Source: CAYXLW01 sp964466055
GTDB lineage: Bacteria > Patescibacteriota > Gracilibacteria > GCA-2401425
DNA length: 64,000 nt
Direction of reading: 5' to 3'
Assembly: GCA_964466055.1 (NCBI GenBank)
Contig: CAYXLW010000007.1
Span: 5,787 to 69,786 of the forward strand
Under the pieces are notes generated by a model. It saw nothing but the letters and a program-made list of their open reading frames with translations. It did no database searches and was not told the DNA's origin. The position numbers and the translations under genes were made by a program. Positions 37,542 to 46,703 of the stretch are shown in pieces. Every line of letters starts with the position of its first letter. Positions within the stretch are counted from its first letter, which is position 1.

Positions 37542-38921
37542 CTATTCTTTAGGCATATATTTTTCAACCATATCATCTTTTACACGTTTCAATTCAGATT
37601 TTGGAAGTACGGTTAGAAGTTCCCATCCAATATCAAGAGAGTCTTCAACTGATCTGTCTTCATACTCTCCTTGTTCAATAAATTTCTTTTCAAATCTATC
37701 TGCAAACTTTAAGTAAGCTTTGTCTGTATCATCTAGTGATGATTCTCCAAGTACAAGAGCTAGTTCTCGAACTTCTACACCACGTGAATAAGCAGCTGTT
37801 AATTGGTCATCCATTTGTTTATGATCCTCTCTTGTGTTTTTTGCAGATTGTCCAGCTCCTTTAAGACGAGAAAGTGATCCCATTGGAATAACTGGTGGGA
37901 AAGTTCCTTTCTTATAAAGATGTCTACTTAGAAGAATCTGTCCTTCGGTAATATATCCTGTTAAATCTGGAATTGGATGTGTAATATCATCTTCTGGCAT
38001 TGTAAGGATAGGAATTTGTGTAATTGATCCTTTAGATTCATTAATACGACCTGCTCTTTCATAAATTGTAGAAAGATCAGTATAAAGATACCCTGGGTAT
38101 CCACGTCTACCTGGGACTTCTTTACGAGCAGCAGACACTTCACGAAGTGCTTCAGCATAATTGGTAAGGTCTGTAAGAATAACTAATACGTGCATATCTT
38201 TTTCAAATGCAAGGTACTCAGCTGCTGTAAGAGCAAGACGAGGAGTTGCAATTCTTTCTACTACTGGGTCAGCTGCTGTATTCAGGAATAAAACTGATTT
38301 TTCAAGTGCTCCAGAGTTTTCGAAATCTTTTTGGAAATACTGTGCCTCCTCAAATGTTACTCCCATTGCAGCAAATACTATCGCAAAACTAGATCCATCT
38401 TTAACTTTTGCATTTCTAGCAATCATTGTTGCAAGTCTGTTATGTGGAAGCCCGGCTCCTGAGAATATTGGAAGCTTTTGACCTCTAACAAGAGTATTTA
38501 ATATATCTATTGTTGAAATACCTGTTTGAATGAAATCATTTGGAAAAGAACGAGAAGCCGGATTAACAGGTTCTCCATTAATAGGAACTCTTTTTTCAGG
38601 TATAATTTCAGGACCTTTATCAATTGGTTTTCCTGAACCATTAAATACACGTCCTAACATATCCATTGATACACCAAGTTGTTGTACTTCTCCTAAAAAT
38701 CGGATTCTTGCAGATTTAGTTGTTAGTCCTGCTGTTCCTTCAAACATCTGAACGAGAGCTCTATCTTTTGATGCTTCAAGAACTTTTCCTGTTCTAAGTC
38801 GATCTTCGCCTGGAACACGAATTTCACAAAGTTCTTCATAAGTTACGTTCACACCTTCTGGAAGATCTACAATAACCAATGGTCCTTGTACCCCTCTAAC
38901 GGTTTTTAACTCTTGTTGCAT
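37542..38921 (-). CDS. ntpB: V-type ATPase subunit B (non-catalytic)
   Basis: 459 residues. VRGVQGPLVIVDLPEGV, DMLGRVFNGSGKPID, FSGAGLPHNRLATMIARNAKV in place of a true P-loop, MGVTFEEAQYFQKDFE, LNTAADPVVERIATPRLALTAAEYLAFEKDMHVLVILTDLTNY and YPGYLYTDLSTIYERAG are classic for archaeal/V-type B. It alternates with A in the catalytic hexamer. The upstream gap carries TTAGTTATTAGTTA on the plus strand, also seen before ntpA. Confidence 0.97.
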   Translation of the reverse strand: MQQELKTVRGVQGPLVIVDLPEGVNVTYEELCEIRVPGEDRLRTGKVLEASKDRALVQMFEGTAGLTTKSARIRFLGEVQQLGVSMDMLGRVFNGSGKPIDKGPEIIPEKRVPINGEPVNPASRSFPNDFIQTGISTIDILNTLVRGQKLPIFSGAGLPHNRLATMIARNAKVKDGSSFAIVFAAMGVTFEEAQYFQKDFENSGALEKSVLFLNTAADPVVERIATPRLALTAAEYLAFEKDMHVLVILTDLTNYAEALREVSAARKEVPGRRGYPGYLYTDLSTIYERAGRINESKGSITQIPILTMPEDDITHPIPDLTGYITEGQILLSRHLYKKGTFPPVIPMGSLSRLKGAGQSAKNTREDHKQMDDQLTAAYSRGVEVRELALVLGESSLDDTDKAYLKFADRFEKKFIEQGEYEDRSVEDSLDIGWELLTVLPKSELKRVKDDMVEKYMPKE

Positions 38922-38971
38922 AATTTAGTTATTAGTTAATATTTATTGAAATAGATAATTTTATTTTTCGA

Positions 38972-40729
38972 TTATTTTAACCCATTTATTGCTCTTTTTG
39001 TTCTTTCTTGTAAATCTTCAAATTTCTCCATTTCATCGGCTTTAATCCATTTTGCTTTAGGTATTTCTTTTAATATTTCTAATTTATCTAGATTTCTGAA
39101 ATCAAACTCAAGATTTGCTTCAATAATCGGTAATGCTGTGTAATAAACAGTCATTATACATTTTAGTATATTGTAGGCTCTTTTTGGTATTGTATAAGCA
39201 TCATCTGGATCAAACGCATTTTGGAATAAGTAATCTTCTCTTATTGCTTTAGCAACTAGCATAATAAGCCTTTCCTTTCCTGAAAGTGCTTCAAGCCCAA
39301 CTAAACGTACAATTTCTTCAAGTCTTGCCTCTTCCTGAAGAACGTTCATTGCATCTTCTCTTTGTTTAGGGAAGTCCTCAGCAACATTTACTTTCCACCA
39401 ATCAATAAGATTTTCTACATATAAAGAATATGATGTTAACCAGTTGATTGAAGGGTAATGCCTTTTGTATGAAAGTCTTGAATCAAGCCCCCAAAATGTT
39501 TTTGTTACACGAAGAGTATTTTGTGTTACAGGTTCAGATAAATCTCCCCCTGGAGGAGATACTGCTCCAATAACTGTTAAAGATCCTTCTCTTTCTCCTT
39601 CTCCAATAGTTTCTACAAATCCTGCTCTTTCATAGAATTGTGCAGTTCTAGATCCAAGATATGCTGGATATCCTTCTTCTCCTGGCATTTCTTCAAGACG
39701 TCCTGAGATTTCACGCATAGCTTCAGCCCAACGAGAAGTTGAATCAGCCATCATTGCTACATGGTATCCCATGTCTCTATAATATTCGCCAATTGTAATT
39801 CCAACATATACTGATGCTTCACGAGCTGCCACTGGCATATTAGAAGTATTTGCAATCATTATTGTTCGTTTCATAAGAGGTTCTCCAGTATTTGGATCTT
39901 CAAGATGAGGAAACTCTGTAAGTACTTCCGTCATCTCATTTCCTCTCTCTCCACAACCTACATATACAATAACTTGAGCATCACAATATTTTGCAGTTGT
40001 TTGTTGAGTAACTGTTTTTCCTGCCCCAAAAGGTCCAGGGATACATGCCGCTGCTCCTTTAACTAGAGGAAAGAATGTATCTACAGATCGTCCTCCTGTA
40101 ATAAGAGGTAAATTTGGAACTTTTTTATTTTTTATTGGTCGTGGAACACGAATTGGCCACCTTTGTAGCATCATTATTTCTTTTTCTCCTTCTTCTGTCT
40201 GAATTACAGCAATTACTTCTTCTATAGTTTTTGTTCCTGATTCAATTGATTTCAAAGTTCCTGAAAAACTAGGAGGAACCATTATTTTATGTGTTATAAG
40301 GGTTGTTTCCTGTACTGTTCCAAGAATATCACCTCCTGAAACCTTGCTTCCAACTTGTGCAACAGGTCTAAAATCCCATTTTCTTGATCGATCGAGTGCA
40401 ACTGCTTCAATACCTCTTGATATAAAAGCTGTTCCAGATTTCTCTTCAATACTTTTTAAAGGTCGTTGTACTCCATCATACATTGTTTCAAGGAGCCCAG
40501 GTGCAAGTTCTACAGACATTACATCACCCGTAAGGAACACAGGTTCTCCAGGTCCTATGCCTGCAGTATCTTCATATACTTGAATAGATGCAGTATCACC
40601 TTTTAGCTCAATAATTTCTCCCATTAGCTTTAATTTTGAAACTCTTACTAGTTCATACATCTTTGCTTCTGACATACCAGAGGCAACAACTAGAGGTCCA
40701 ACAACTTTTTCTATAGTTCCTTGATTCAT
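38972..40729 (-). CDS. ntpA: V-type ATPase subunit A (catalytic)
   Basis: 585 residues. Catalytic Walker A GPFGAGKTVTQQTTA (about residues 232-246), VYVGCGERGNEMTEVL, MADSTSRWAEAMREISGRLEEMPGEEGYPAYLGSR and the A-specific non-homologous insert (residues about 110-190, with GDILGTVQET) are present. The length and motifs match NtpA/AtpA of V/A-type ATPases. It hydrolyses or makes ATP in the peripheral sector. Confidence 0.97.
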   Translation of the reverse strand: MNQGTIEKVVGPLVVASGMSEAKMYELVRVSKLKLMGEIIELKGDTASIQVYEDTAGIGPGEPVFLTGDVMSVELAPGLLETMYDGVQRPLKSIEEKSGTAFISRGIEAVALDRSRKWDFRPVAQVGSKVSGGDILGTVQETTLITHKIMVPPSFSGTLKSIESGTKTIEEVIAVIQTEEGEKEIMMLQRWPIRVPRPIKNKKVPNLPLITGGRSVDTFFPLVKGAAACIPGPFGAGKTVTQQTTAKYCDAQVIVYVGCGERGNEMTEVLTEFPHLEDPNTGEPLMKRTIMIANTSNMPVAAREASVYVGITIGEYYRDMGYHVAMMADSTSRWAEAMREISGRLEEMPGEEGYPAYLGSRTAQFYERAGFVETIGEGEREGSLTVIGAVSPPGGDLSEPVTQNTLRVTKTFWGLDSRLSYKRHYPSINWLTSYSLYVENLIDWWKVNVAEDFPKQREDAMNVLQEEARLEEIVRLVGLEALSGKERLIMLVAKAIREDYLFQNAFDPDDAYTIPKRAYNILKCIMTVYYTALPIIEANLEFDFRNLDKLEILKEIPKAKWIKADEMEKFEDLQERTKRAINGLK

Positions 40730-40772
40730 AATTTTGTAATTAGTTATTAGTTATAATGAATTAATATTATTT

Positions 40773-41126
40773 TTAATTACCAAATATATCAGATCCTACT
40801 GCTTTTTCTACGATTCTTCTAATTTTAGTCTCACCAAATCCCGTCGCTCCTTTATGAGAAGGAATTGGTATAATCGCAGGAAGTGCTCCACTTGAAAGTT
40901 TTTTATAGTCATCTTGTGATATATCTTTTATGAATTCTTCTAAAACAAAAATTATCGCATATTTTCCAGGAGATTCTTCATTGTCTTCGTCTTGTTTAGC
41001 TCTTTTTAGTTCAAAAAGAATATTTTTTGCCTCTTCTTTGTTGCTAACATTTTTTACATCACATCCAAGTGCTGAGAATCCAGCTGTGATCATTTTTGTT
41101 CCGATAATTGCAATTTTATAACTCAT
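40773..41126 (-). CDS. ntpG: V-type ATPase subunit F (NtpG)
   Basis: 117 residues: MSYKIAIIGTKMITAGFSALGCDVKNVSNKEEA, then YAIIFVLEEFIKDI, LPAIIPIPSHKGATGFGETKIRRIVEKAVGSDI. The Rossmann-like F subunit sits on the central stalk with D. GATGFG near the C-terminus is a family hallmark. It lies between C and A as in the Enterococcus order. Confidence 0.9.
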   Translation of the reverse strand: MSYKIAIIGTKMITAGFSALGCDVKNVSNKEEAKNILFELKRAKQDEDNEESPGKYAIIFVLEEFIKDISQDDYKKLSSGALPAIIPIPSHKGATGFGETKIRRIVEKAVGSDIFGN

Positions 41127-41143
41127 AAATTAAGTTTTTCTAA

Positions 41144-42127
41144 TTAATAAACTTTTTTTGTATTTCTTCTTATTTCTTCATTATCTACTCCATTAAGTTT
41201 TCCTACCAAAATACTTCTAATTATATCTGCAGATCTTTCTCTTGATAACCAATATCCCATAATTGGGATTGGACCTTCAGATATGTATCGAGTTTCTCTT
41301 AAAAAATCTATCAATGTATCTTCGGAAGCTTTTTCTAAAAGTTTAAAGTTATGATTATTCTCGAATTCATTCAAATCATGCTCATTTTTAATGGTGCTAA
41401 GGATTATTTTTCTTGTTTTTTCTGGAGATTCATTAAAATCTTTCCATGGAAAATTCCCATTAGGGATAAATGCTATTTCTCCTAAGTCTTTTTTTGTTGT
41501 TTCGTCCATTCTAAATAAGGTCTGTATGTTGGTTAAATCTATTTTCTTTCTTAAGTATTGCAAAACAAAACTAGTTCCGACTTTATTTGCCCAATCTTGC
41601 AAATAACTGAATAAAGCTTTATCAAAAACAAAATCGACAAATCTTATATTTTTCTTCTGTTTATAAAGCAATATTGCTTCTTCTTTTGCTTTAGAAAATT
41701 TTTTAATTTCAATATTATTAAAAACAAAATCTTTCAATTTGGAGTGACAAGTAGCTCCAAATGGAGAAAGCATGTCCTTAACATCTTCAAAAGTTTTTTT
41801 CTGTAAAAATGCTTTTAGCAGAGTTTTTACATTATAAAAGTCATACCATTTCCACATTCCTTTCATTATGTAATCATTTGGTGTTATTTTATCCAAGAGT
41901 TCTTTTGTTTTTAATAAACTTTTTTCTAAGACTTTTTCAAAGTCTTTTACGGATTGGAATTCTGGTAAAAATTCTGAAAAATCAGTATCATTAAGGATTA
42001 TATAAGCTGATTCTGCCGTTTCAGATCCAATCATTCTATCGTATTGATGTACAGAAAAGAGCTTTGCCTCAAGGACTCGGATCACTCCTATTGTATAGCC
42101 GTAGTCTTCTTTAATAAATGATGGCAC
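41144..42127 (-). CDS. ntpC: V-type ATPase subunit C (d-type rotor socket)
   Basis: 327 residues, mainly helical, with YTIGVIRVLEAKLFSVHQYDRMI at the start and YWLSRERSADIIRSILVGKLNGVDNEEIRRNTKKVY at the end, typical of subunit C/d that couples the central stalk to the membrane ring. Start is GTG at 42127, one base after the ntpE stop, so translation is probably coupled. Confidence 0.88.
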   Translation of the reverse strand: MPSFIKEDYGYTIGVIRVLEAKLFSVHQYDRMIGSETAESAYIILNDTDFSEFLPEFQSVKDFEKVLEKSLLKTKELLDKITPNDYIMKGMWKWYDFYNVKTLLKAFLQKKTFEDVKDMLSPFGATCHSKLKDFVFNNIEIKKFSKAKEEAILLYKQKKNIRFVDFVFDKALFSYLQDWANKVGTSFVLQYLRKKIDLTNIQTLFRMDETTKKDLGEIAFIPNGNFPWKDFNESPEKTRKIILSTIKNEHDLNEFENNHNFKLLEKASEDTLIDFLRETRYISEGPIPIMGYWLSRERSADIIRSILVGKLNGVDNEEIRRNTKKVY

Positions 42128-42128
42128 T

Positions 42129-42698
42129 TTAGTTTTGTTTAAATATTGTAGAAATAATAATTTCTTCTAGATTTTTTCGATATGTTTTTCTAACCAGAGT
42201 TTCAAATGAAAAATCAAAATTAGAAAATTCAGAATCAACAATAAATCCTCCAGCAATATCTTTAGATTCTCCTATTTGGAATTTTTTCCCATTAAGTTTC
42301 ACAGCTCCTTTTGTGGAGTTTTCCTTTCCTTTAGCAGGGTAAATAATTCCTTCTTCAATGCTAATTTCTCTCATCATTTTAGCAAGAAATTGTTCATACT
42401 CTTTGGCAGGCATTGAAGAAAGTTTTTCAACTATAATAGATAAAATATCTTCTATAATTGTTTTCTTATCTTCTAAAAGAGAATTTTTGCCTTTCATGTG
42501 GGCTAAATATTCTGATTTTTTTATAGTCTTACTAATTTTATCGTCTGTTTTTTCTTCCAATTCGGCTACTTTTTTCATCCCATTAGAAAGAATCTCTTTT
42601 TTTAAAATTTCTGCTTCCTCTTTTGCTTTACGAAGAATTGTGTCCCTCTCATTTTTTGCATTTGTAAGAATTTTTTCTAAAATATCCTGAATAGACAT
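42129..42698 (-). CDS. ntpE: V-type ATPase subunit E (peripheral stalk)
   Basis: 189 residues. A long N-terminal coiled coil (ILTNAKNERDTILRKAKEEAEILKKEI) is followed by a globular end with GGFIVDSEFSNFDFSFETLVRKTYRKNLEEIIISTIF, the typical C-terminal signature of E (GG-hV-s-----d-s---l). It forms the stator with the 105-residue F/H-type subunit. Confidence 0.9.
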   Translation of the reverse strand: MSIQDILEKILTNAKNERDTILRKAKEEAEILKKEILSNGMKKVAELEEKTDDKISKTIKKSEYLAHMKGKNSLLEDKKTIIEDILSIIVEKLSSMPAKEYEQFLAKMMREISIEEGIIYPAKGKENSTKGAVKLNGKKFQIGESKDIAGGFIVDSEFSNFDFSFETLVRKTYRKNLEEIIISTIFKQN

Positions 42699-42849
42699 GG
42701 GTTATTAATTAAATATTTATGTTCGTTTATAATTTTAAAACTTTAAAAATTAGTCTTTAGAAATCATTAAATTTATTTTGCTAATTACCAAACTATAATC
42801 ATATTTTTTTAAATATATTCATGTTATTGCACTGAGGGATATTACTTAA

Positions 42850-43353
42850 TTATCCAGCAATTGCATCTTTTATATTTGAAAGTATTAAGAATGTTGAAAG
42901 CAGTCCTAAAATGGCAAATGTTTCAACAATTGCAGCAAGAACTATAGCTTGTCCTGCATTTGCTGGATTTTTAGCAATAATATTCATACCTGCAACTGCA
43001 ACTCTTCCTTGGTATATTGCTGAAAATAAAGCAGTAATTGCTAGAGGCATACATGCAAGTAAAATTTGCCATCCTTGTAGTGGAGTAAGACTTTCTACTT
43101 TAAAGAAATTTAGAACAAGAAAGGTTCCAATTAGACCATAAATTGCTTGTGATCCAGGAAGTGCTTCTAGAACTAGAATCTTTCCAAATGCATCAGGTCT
43201 TTCAGTGGCTACGCCAGCTCCTATTGTTCCAGTTGCCAATACTCCTAAAGATGATCCAATTCCCCCAAGGATTGCACACATAATTGCACCTGTTAATGCT
43301 AGAAATGGGCCAAGTTGTGAAATGATTTCGACAAAAGTTGATGTTGTTTCCAT
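42850..43353 (-). CDS. ntpK: V-type ATPase proteolipid subunit K (four helices, Na+-site residues)
   Basis: 167 residues, a fused double hairpin with four transmembrane helices. Residues equivalent to the Enterococcus hirae NtpK sodium site are present: LPGSQ (65-69, matching L61/T64/Q65 with Ser for Thr), YQG with Gln115 (Q110) and the carboxylate Glu144 in VETFAILG (E139). Only the second hairpin carries the ion-binding Glu; the first has Gln. The rotor ring therefore probably moves Na+ (inference). Confidence 0.93.
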   Translation of the reverse strand: METTSTFVEIISQLGPFLALTGAIMCAILGGIGSSLGVLATGTIGAGVATERPDAFGKILVLEALPGSQAIYGLIGTFLVLNFFKVESLTPLQGWQILLACMPLAITALFSAIYQGRVAVAGMNIIAKNPANAGQAIVLAAIVETFAILGLLSTFLILSNIKDAIAG

Positions 43354-43396
43354 ATTTTTTTTGGTTAATTAATAAATAAAATATTAGAAGGTTTTT

Positions 43397-45355
43397 TTAA
43401 ATTGATTGATTATCGTTCTCTATATAGACATATGTGGATTTTCTAGATAATGGATTGAATTTTCTTCCTCCTCCTTCCATAAATTTCCCAAAAAATTCTA
43501 CAAATTGCAACCTAGCCGAATGAATAAAGGCTCCCATAACATTCATTGCAATATTTAATATATGTCCAAATAATATAATAACTATCATGATTATGTAATT
43601 TACTCCAACAGGCAACATTTCACCTACAGTCAGTGCGATTTGATTAAACACAACTGCTACAACTCCAGTTGAAAGCCCTAAGGCAAAAAGACGTGCGTAT
43701 GAAAGTGTATTTGAAACCCATCCTATTATTTCATTAATAAAGTTTAGTGGTCCTTTAATCGGGATTAAAAACCAAGGTTCTCCCCATGCAAGACCGAACA
43801 ATATGAATGCTACTCCTCCATACCTAACATATTTTGCTGTTTCAGGATTATTTAAAACAAAAGATATTCCTATAGCTAAAAATAATATTGTCCACGAATA
43901 TTTTGTAAAGAAAGCTTTTAATTTGCTTCCAGTTCTCCATTCGTGCATTCCTGCTATAAGTGTTCCTACCCATAATTGCAAAATGCCCAATCCAAAAGCT
44001 AGCGCCATCACAGCATTTGTTCCCGTGTTCATATCAAATACTTTTAATTTCAGTAAATAAACAGGGATAACACTTTCAGAAATCCCTGCATATCCTGCGA
44101 ATAAAATACCCATAAAAACCGTGATTATTCCTGACCATCCAAGTAAAATAAATATTCCCTTCATATCGCTAGGAACTTTCATGATTTTTAGAATTCCGAA
44201 AGAAATAATTGCCAACAGAAGCCCATAAATAGCATCAGTTAAACAGAATCCGAAGAAAACTAAAAAAAAGAAAGATAAGTATGGGGTAGGATCTAACTCG
44301 GAAGCTTTTGGTAATCCATATAATCTTGTAACTGCTTCAAATGGGGTAAAGAATTTATTATTCTGAATTTCCACAGGAGGCTCTTCTCCTTCTTCTGGTT
44401 CAATTTCAAAAATAGCTGACTCAAATTGAGTTATTTGTTCTATTTCTAGTTGAGTTTTTTTTATTTTTTTAGCCTTTATCCATCCTGTGAATATAACTGT
44501 ATAATCTGTCCAGCTTCCTCTTGATGAAATCTCTCGTCTCTCTTTTTCCCATGAAAAATAGTCGTAGCAGACCTTTAATTTTGGTAGTTCAGAAACTAAT
44601 ATTTTTGTCTTTTGCGAAATTTCATTTAAATCTTTTTTTATATTTCTAATCTCTTCTTTTAAAGATCTAACATAATTACTTATATTATTACATTTATCAT
44701 TTATTTTAATTTCTCTTGCTGAATTTTTCTGCATTATTTCCTTTATTGATGCAGAAAGATCTTTACTTGAAACAACATAGAATGCAGTTTCTGCAGGACT
44801 TTCTTCAATAAGGAATAATTCAGCTTCCTTGCATGTCTTAGATATTTGATCTTTTAAAATAGGATAAAATTGATTCCTAACTTTTCCAAAACAAATATCA
44901 ACTGAATCTTGTTCTTCTAACTCATTTAAATCAATATTCATATTTTTTAATACTTCAACTGATTCTAACTCTTTATTTATTTCGGTCTCACTTTTTTTAA
45001 GTTTATTTTGTAAAATTTCCAAATCTTGGATTCTCAAAACTACTTCTTGAAAATTAAATTGATCTTTTATTTCCTCAATACGTTTACTAGAAAATATCTC
45101 CTTTTCTCCCATTAAGGCATATTTAAATCCCTTTGAGCTTTTAGAATGAGGAGTAAGAAACTTAATAGCAAAATCTAAATCTGCAACAGTTTTTTCTGTT
45201 TCTCTTAGCTTTACTATGCAGTCTAAATATCCTTGTTCTTGAATATCAGTTTCAATTAACTCAAAGCTAGCTTTTTTTTGTAGAAAATCAAGCACTATCT
45301 GCTGAGAAGATTGTAGAGTTAAAACCTGAACTTTTTTCATAGCCACAATGGCCAT
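43397..45355 (-). CDS. ntpI: V-type ATPase subunit I (a-subunit, ion path)
   Basis: 652 residues. The cytoplasmic N-terminal half is coiled (residues 1-300) and the C-terminal half has about seven or eight membrane helices. Conserved DPTPYLSFFFLVFFGFCLTDAIYGLLL, the SNTLSYARLFALGLSTGVVAVVFNQIA helix with the essential Arg, and FIHSARLQFVEFFGKFMEGGGRKFNPL near the end are diagnostic. It provides the stator half-channels. Second gene of the operon. Confidence 0.94.
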   Translation of the reverse strand: MAIVAMKKVQVLTLQSSQQIVLDFLQKKASFELIETDIQEQGYLDCIVKLRETEKTVADLDFAIKFLTPHSKSSKGFKYALMGEKEIFSSKRIEEIKDQFNFQEVVLRIQDLEILQNKLKKSETEINKELESVEVLKNMNIDLNELEEQDSVDICFGKVRNQFYPILKDQISKTCKEAELFLIEESPAETAFYVVSSKDLSASIKEIMQKNSAREIKINDKCNNISNYVRSLKEEIRNIKKDLNEISQKTKILVSELPKLKVCYDYFSWEKERREISSRGSWTDYTVIFTGWIKAKKIKKTQLEIEQITQFESAIFEIEPEEGEEPPVEIQNNKFFTPFEAVTRLYGLPKASELDPTPYLSFFFLVFFGFCLTDAIYGLLLAIISFGILKIMKVPSDMKGIFILLGWSGIITVFMGILFAGYAGISESVIPVYLLKLKVFDMNTGTNAVMALAFGLGILQLWVGTLIAGMHEWRTGSKLKAFFTKYSWTILFLAIGISFVLNNPETAKYVRYGGVAFILFGLAWGEPWFLIPIKGPLNFINEIIGWVSNTLSYARLFALGLSTGVVAVVFNQIALTVGEMLPVGVNYIIMIVIILFGHILNIAMNVMGAFIHSARLQFVEFFGKFMEGGGRKFNPLSRKSTYVYIENDNQSI

Positions 45356-45369
45356 AGATGAAAGATAAT

Positions 45370-45687
45370 TTAATTTATATTTTTTAAGATAAAACTAATA
45401 CATGTATCTATAACTGTATCTTTTTTAGATTTTCCGATTGATTTGATTGCTTCTAGCTCTTCCGTATATTTTGAAATAATTTCTTTGTAATTTTCTGCAA
45501 TTGTAACTTTAGCACTATCGAGCTTCTCTTGAGCTTTTTCAATAGCTTTAACATACATTTTTTCATTTTCGTTTTCAGCCTCTTCTTTTGCTTGTTGAAT
45601 TATTGCCTGTCCAGATTTGTGTGCAGCTTTTTTTATATTCTCTGCTTCTTCCTCTGTTTTTTTCACTTGAATAACAAAGTTTGACAT
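45370..45687 (-). CDS. ntpF: V-type ATPase small peripheral-stalk subunit (NtpF/AhaH/G-like)
   Basis: 105 residues, almost wholly coiled coil: VQVKKTEEEAENIKKAAHKSG-like VIQVKKTEEEAENIKKAAHK, then ENENEKMYVKAIEKAQEKLD. The family is defined mostly by size, helix content and position, and this is the first gene of the operon, as in ntpFIKECGABD. It dimerises with E in the stator. Identity rests on context. Confidence 0.78.
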   Translation of the reverse strand: MSNFVIQVKKTEEEAENIKKAAHKSGQAIIQQAKEEAENENEKMYVKAIEKAQEKLDSAKVTIAENYKEIISKYTEELEAIKSIGKSKKDTVIDTCISFILKNIN

Positions 45688-45710
45688 AGTATTTTTTTAA
45701 AAGCGCGCGC

Positions 45711-45739
45711 ATCTTATATAAGCCCCTACTATAAGTCAA
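45711..45739 (-). promoter_or_regulatory. Predicted promoter of the ntp operon
   Basis: On the minus strand TTGACT (45734-45739), a 17-nt spacer and TAAGAT (45711-45716). A GCGCGCGC run (45703-45710) follows the -10, at the expected transcript start, and is conspicuous in this AT-rich DNA. The start codon is 24 bp beyond the -10. Confidence 0.6.
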
Positions 45740-45813
45740 GACTTTTTGTATAAAAAAATATGCGCATTTTAGCTTTTATTCGTCGTTTGTGAGTTTATTT
45801 ACAAAAAAGTAAT

Positions 45814-46578
45814 TCACTCTCTAATCATAATTCTTTTTATGCTTTTTGATCTTTTATTTTCCATTTCAATAAGAATGCCACAGAACAATGCTTTTCCAGT
45901 TGCTGGTTCCATTTTTACAGGCATACCTGTTAGAAATTTTTTTAAAACAATATCTTTATCCATTCCAATTATTGAATCTTCAGGTCCTGTCATTCCAACA
46001 TCTGTGATAAATGCAGTTCCTTGTTTAGAGACTTTCTCATCTGCTGTCTGGATATGTGTATGTGTTCCAACTACTGCTGATACTCTGCCATTAAGATAAT
46101 GAAATAAGGCACTTTTTTCACTTGTGGTTTCTGCATGAATGTCAACTATTATTGCATCAAATTTTTTATTTTTATTTTCTTCCAGAATTTTATCAGCTGT
46201 ATCAAATGGAGAATCCATTCCCTCTTTAATAAAAACTCGTCCCATTAAATTTATAACTAGTGTGTTTTTGTGTATGCAATACCCATTTCCAGGAACGGAT
46301 TTTGGATAATTAGCAGGACGTAGCACAGTTGTCTCTTTTTTGAAAATATCCAAAATTTCTGGATTATCAAACGTATGATTACCTCCAGTAAAAACTTCTA
46401 CTCCTAGTCCTTTTAAGAAATCAATATCTTTTTGTCTTGTTCCTTTGCCATGGCAAATGTTTTCTACATTGGCAATTATTAAGTTAAGGTTATTATCTTT
46501 AATTATCTGCGGTAATTCTTTCTTCACAATTTGTCGTCCTGATTTTCCGAAAACATCTCCAATAAAAAGTATATTCAT
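45814..46578 (-). CDS. ymdB: YmdB-family metallophosphoesterase
   Basis: 254 residues. MNILFIGDVFGKSGRQ, IANVENICHGKGT, GVEVFTGGNHTFDN, VLRPANYPKSVPGNGY, IIVDIHAETTSEKSALFHYLNGRVSAVVGTHTHIQTADE and TAFITDVGMTGPEDSIIGMD match the YmdB group of binuclear phosphodiesterases, which act on cyclic nucleotides in vitro and influence biofilm and motility decisions in Bacillus. All metal ligands appear present. Stop is TGA. Confidence 0.92.
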   Translation of the reverse strand: MNILFIGDVFGKSGRQIVKKELPQIIKDNNLNLIIANVENICHGKGTRQKDIDFLKGLGVEVFTGGNHTFDNPEILDIFKKETTVLRPANYPKSVPGNGYCIHKNTLVINLMGRVFIKEGMDSPFDTADKILEENKNKKFDAIIVDIHAETTSEKSALFHYLNGRVSAVVGTHTHIQTADEKVSKQGTAFITDVGMTGPEDSIIGMDKDIVLKKFLTGMPVKMEPATGKALFCGILIEMENKRSKSIKRIMIRE

Positions 46579-46703
46579 ATTTAAAATTAAAACTCATAAT
46601 AAAGTAATATCATAGTATTGCATCAATAATTTAAAAACAACCTCACTTAGAGAAAGAATTATAAGGATTAATATTCCTAACTAATTAAGGATAATTCAAT
46701 ACT

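Noticed and set aside
36844..46578. Use of an alternative code with TGA as Gly/Trp, as in some CPR lineages
   Set aside because: TGA ends ntpD, the YmdB-like gene, the NhaD-like permease and the cassette beta-CASP gene at normal lengths, in two cases within ATGA overlaps.
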